Source of the DNA: Thermoplasmatales archaeon
GTDB lineage: Archaea; Thermoplasmatota; E2; DHVEG-1
Reading direction: 5' to 3'
Length of the DNA: 5,040 bases
NCBI GenBank assembly: GCA_023140035.1
Contig: JAGLML010000089.1
Coordinates: 1-5,040 of the forward strand
How positions within the stretch are numbered: the stretch's first letter is position 1; every line of letters begins with the position of its first letter. Positions 4,976-5,040 of the stretch are shown here, piece after piece. The notes below the pieces were generated by a model, which worked only from the letters and a program-made list of their open reading frames with translations, had not been told where the DNA came from and searched no databases. The position numbers and the translations under genes are program-made.

Positions 4976-5040
4976 ATGGGATATGGTGAATTCAAAACCA
5001 AAGTTAAACTTGATCATATTCAAGATTTTGAAATGATGTT
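4976..5040 (+). CDS. Start of an unrecognised gene (3' partial)
   Basis: Only 21 complete codons are present, beginning MGYGEFKTKVKL and ending DFEMM, before the window ends. The product cannot be identified from this. The start is set by an in-frame stop at 4952-4954, by the lack of any other start codon after it, and by GGTG (4965-4968), which stands 7 nt before the ATG and fits the archaeal anti-Shine-Dalgarno. A strong TATA box lies about 65 nt upstream. No signal peptide or membrane segment is apparent in the part seen. Confidence 0.6.
   Translation, partial: MGYGEFKTKVKLDHIQDFEMM

Overview
The window is AT-rich and reads as archaeal. Several start sites are preceded by TATA-like boxes about 25-40 nt before the start codon plus Shine-Dalgarno sequences. 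Two of the proteins, a Thi4-type thiazole synthase and a DUF6775-like putative metallopeptidase, are typical of archaea. I cannot name the lineage from this sequence; a mesophilic or moderately thermophilic uncultured archaeon (euryarchaeal, Bathyarchaeia-like or similar) is an inference only.

Layout. (1) 2-538 (+): the 3' part of a gene for a membrane-anchored DUF2318 protein with five cysteines, open at the left window edge. (2) 539-776: a non-coding gap holding the promoter of the thiazole synthase gene, with a perfect 14-bp palindrome between TATA box and Shine-Dalgarno. (3) 777-1559 (+): thi4, with a Cys at the sulfur-donor position. It overlaps by 26 nt (4) 1534-2379 (+), a DUF6775-like protein that looks like an archaemetzincin with its Cys-rich zinc site kept and its HExxH lost. 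(5) 2380-2513: promoter region with two inverted repeats. (6) 2514-4259 (+): a secreted CocE/NonD-type (peptidase S15 family) serine hydrolase with a recognisable Ser-Asp-His triad and C-terminal jelly-roll domain. (7) 4260-4310: a short convergent gap with a weak hairpin. (8) 4311-4637 (-): a small, very charged, helical protein of unknown function with a strong Shine-Dalgarno. (9) 4638-4975: a 338-nt divergent control region with an inverted repeat embracing a TATA box, a 14-bp perfect long-range inverted repeat with a third internal copy of its core, and tandem TATGCAT boxes before a strong TATA box. (10) 4976-5040 (+): the first 21 codons of an unrecognised gene running off the right edge.

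How the genes work together. thi4 and the DUF6775-like gene almost certainly form one translationally coupled transcript, so the metallopeptidase-like protein may act in or around thiamine thiazole synthesis; this is inference from overlap. The secreted hydrolase and the DUF2318 protein appear to be independent units. The best candidates for something undescribed are the thi4/DUF6775 pair and the divergent control region at 4638-4975.
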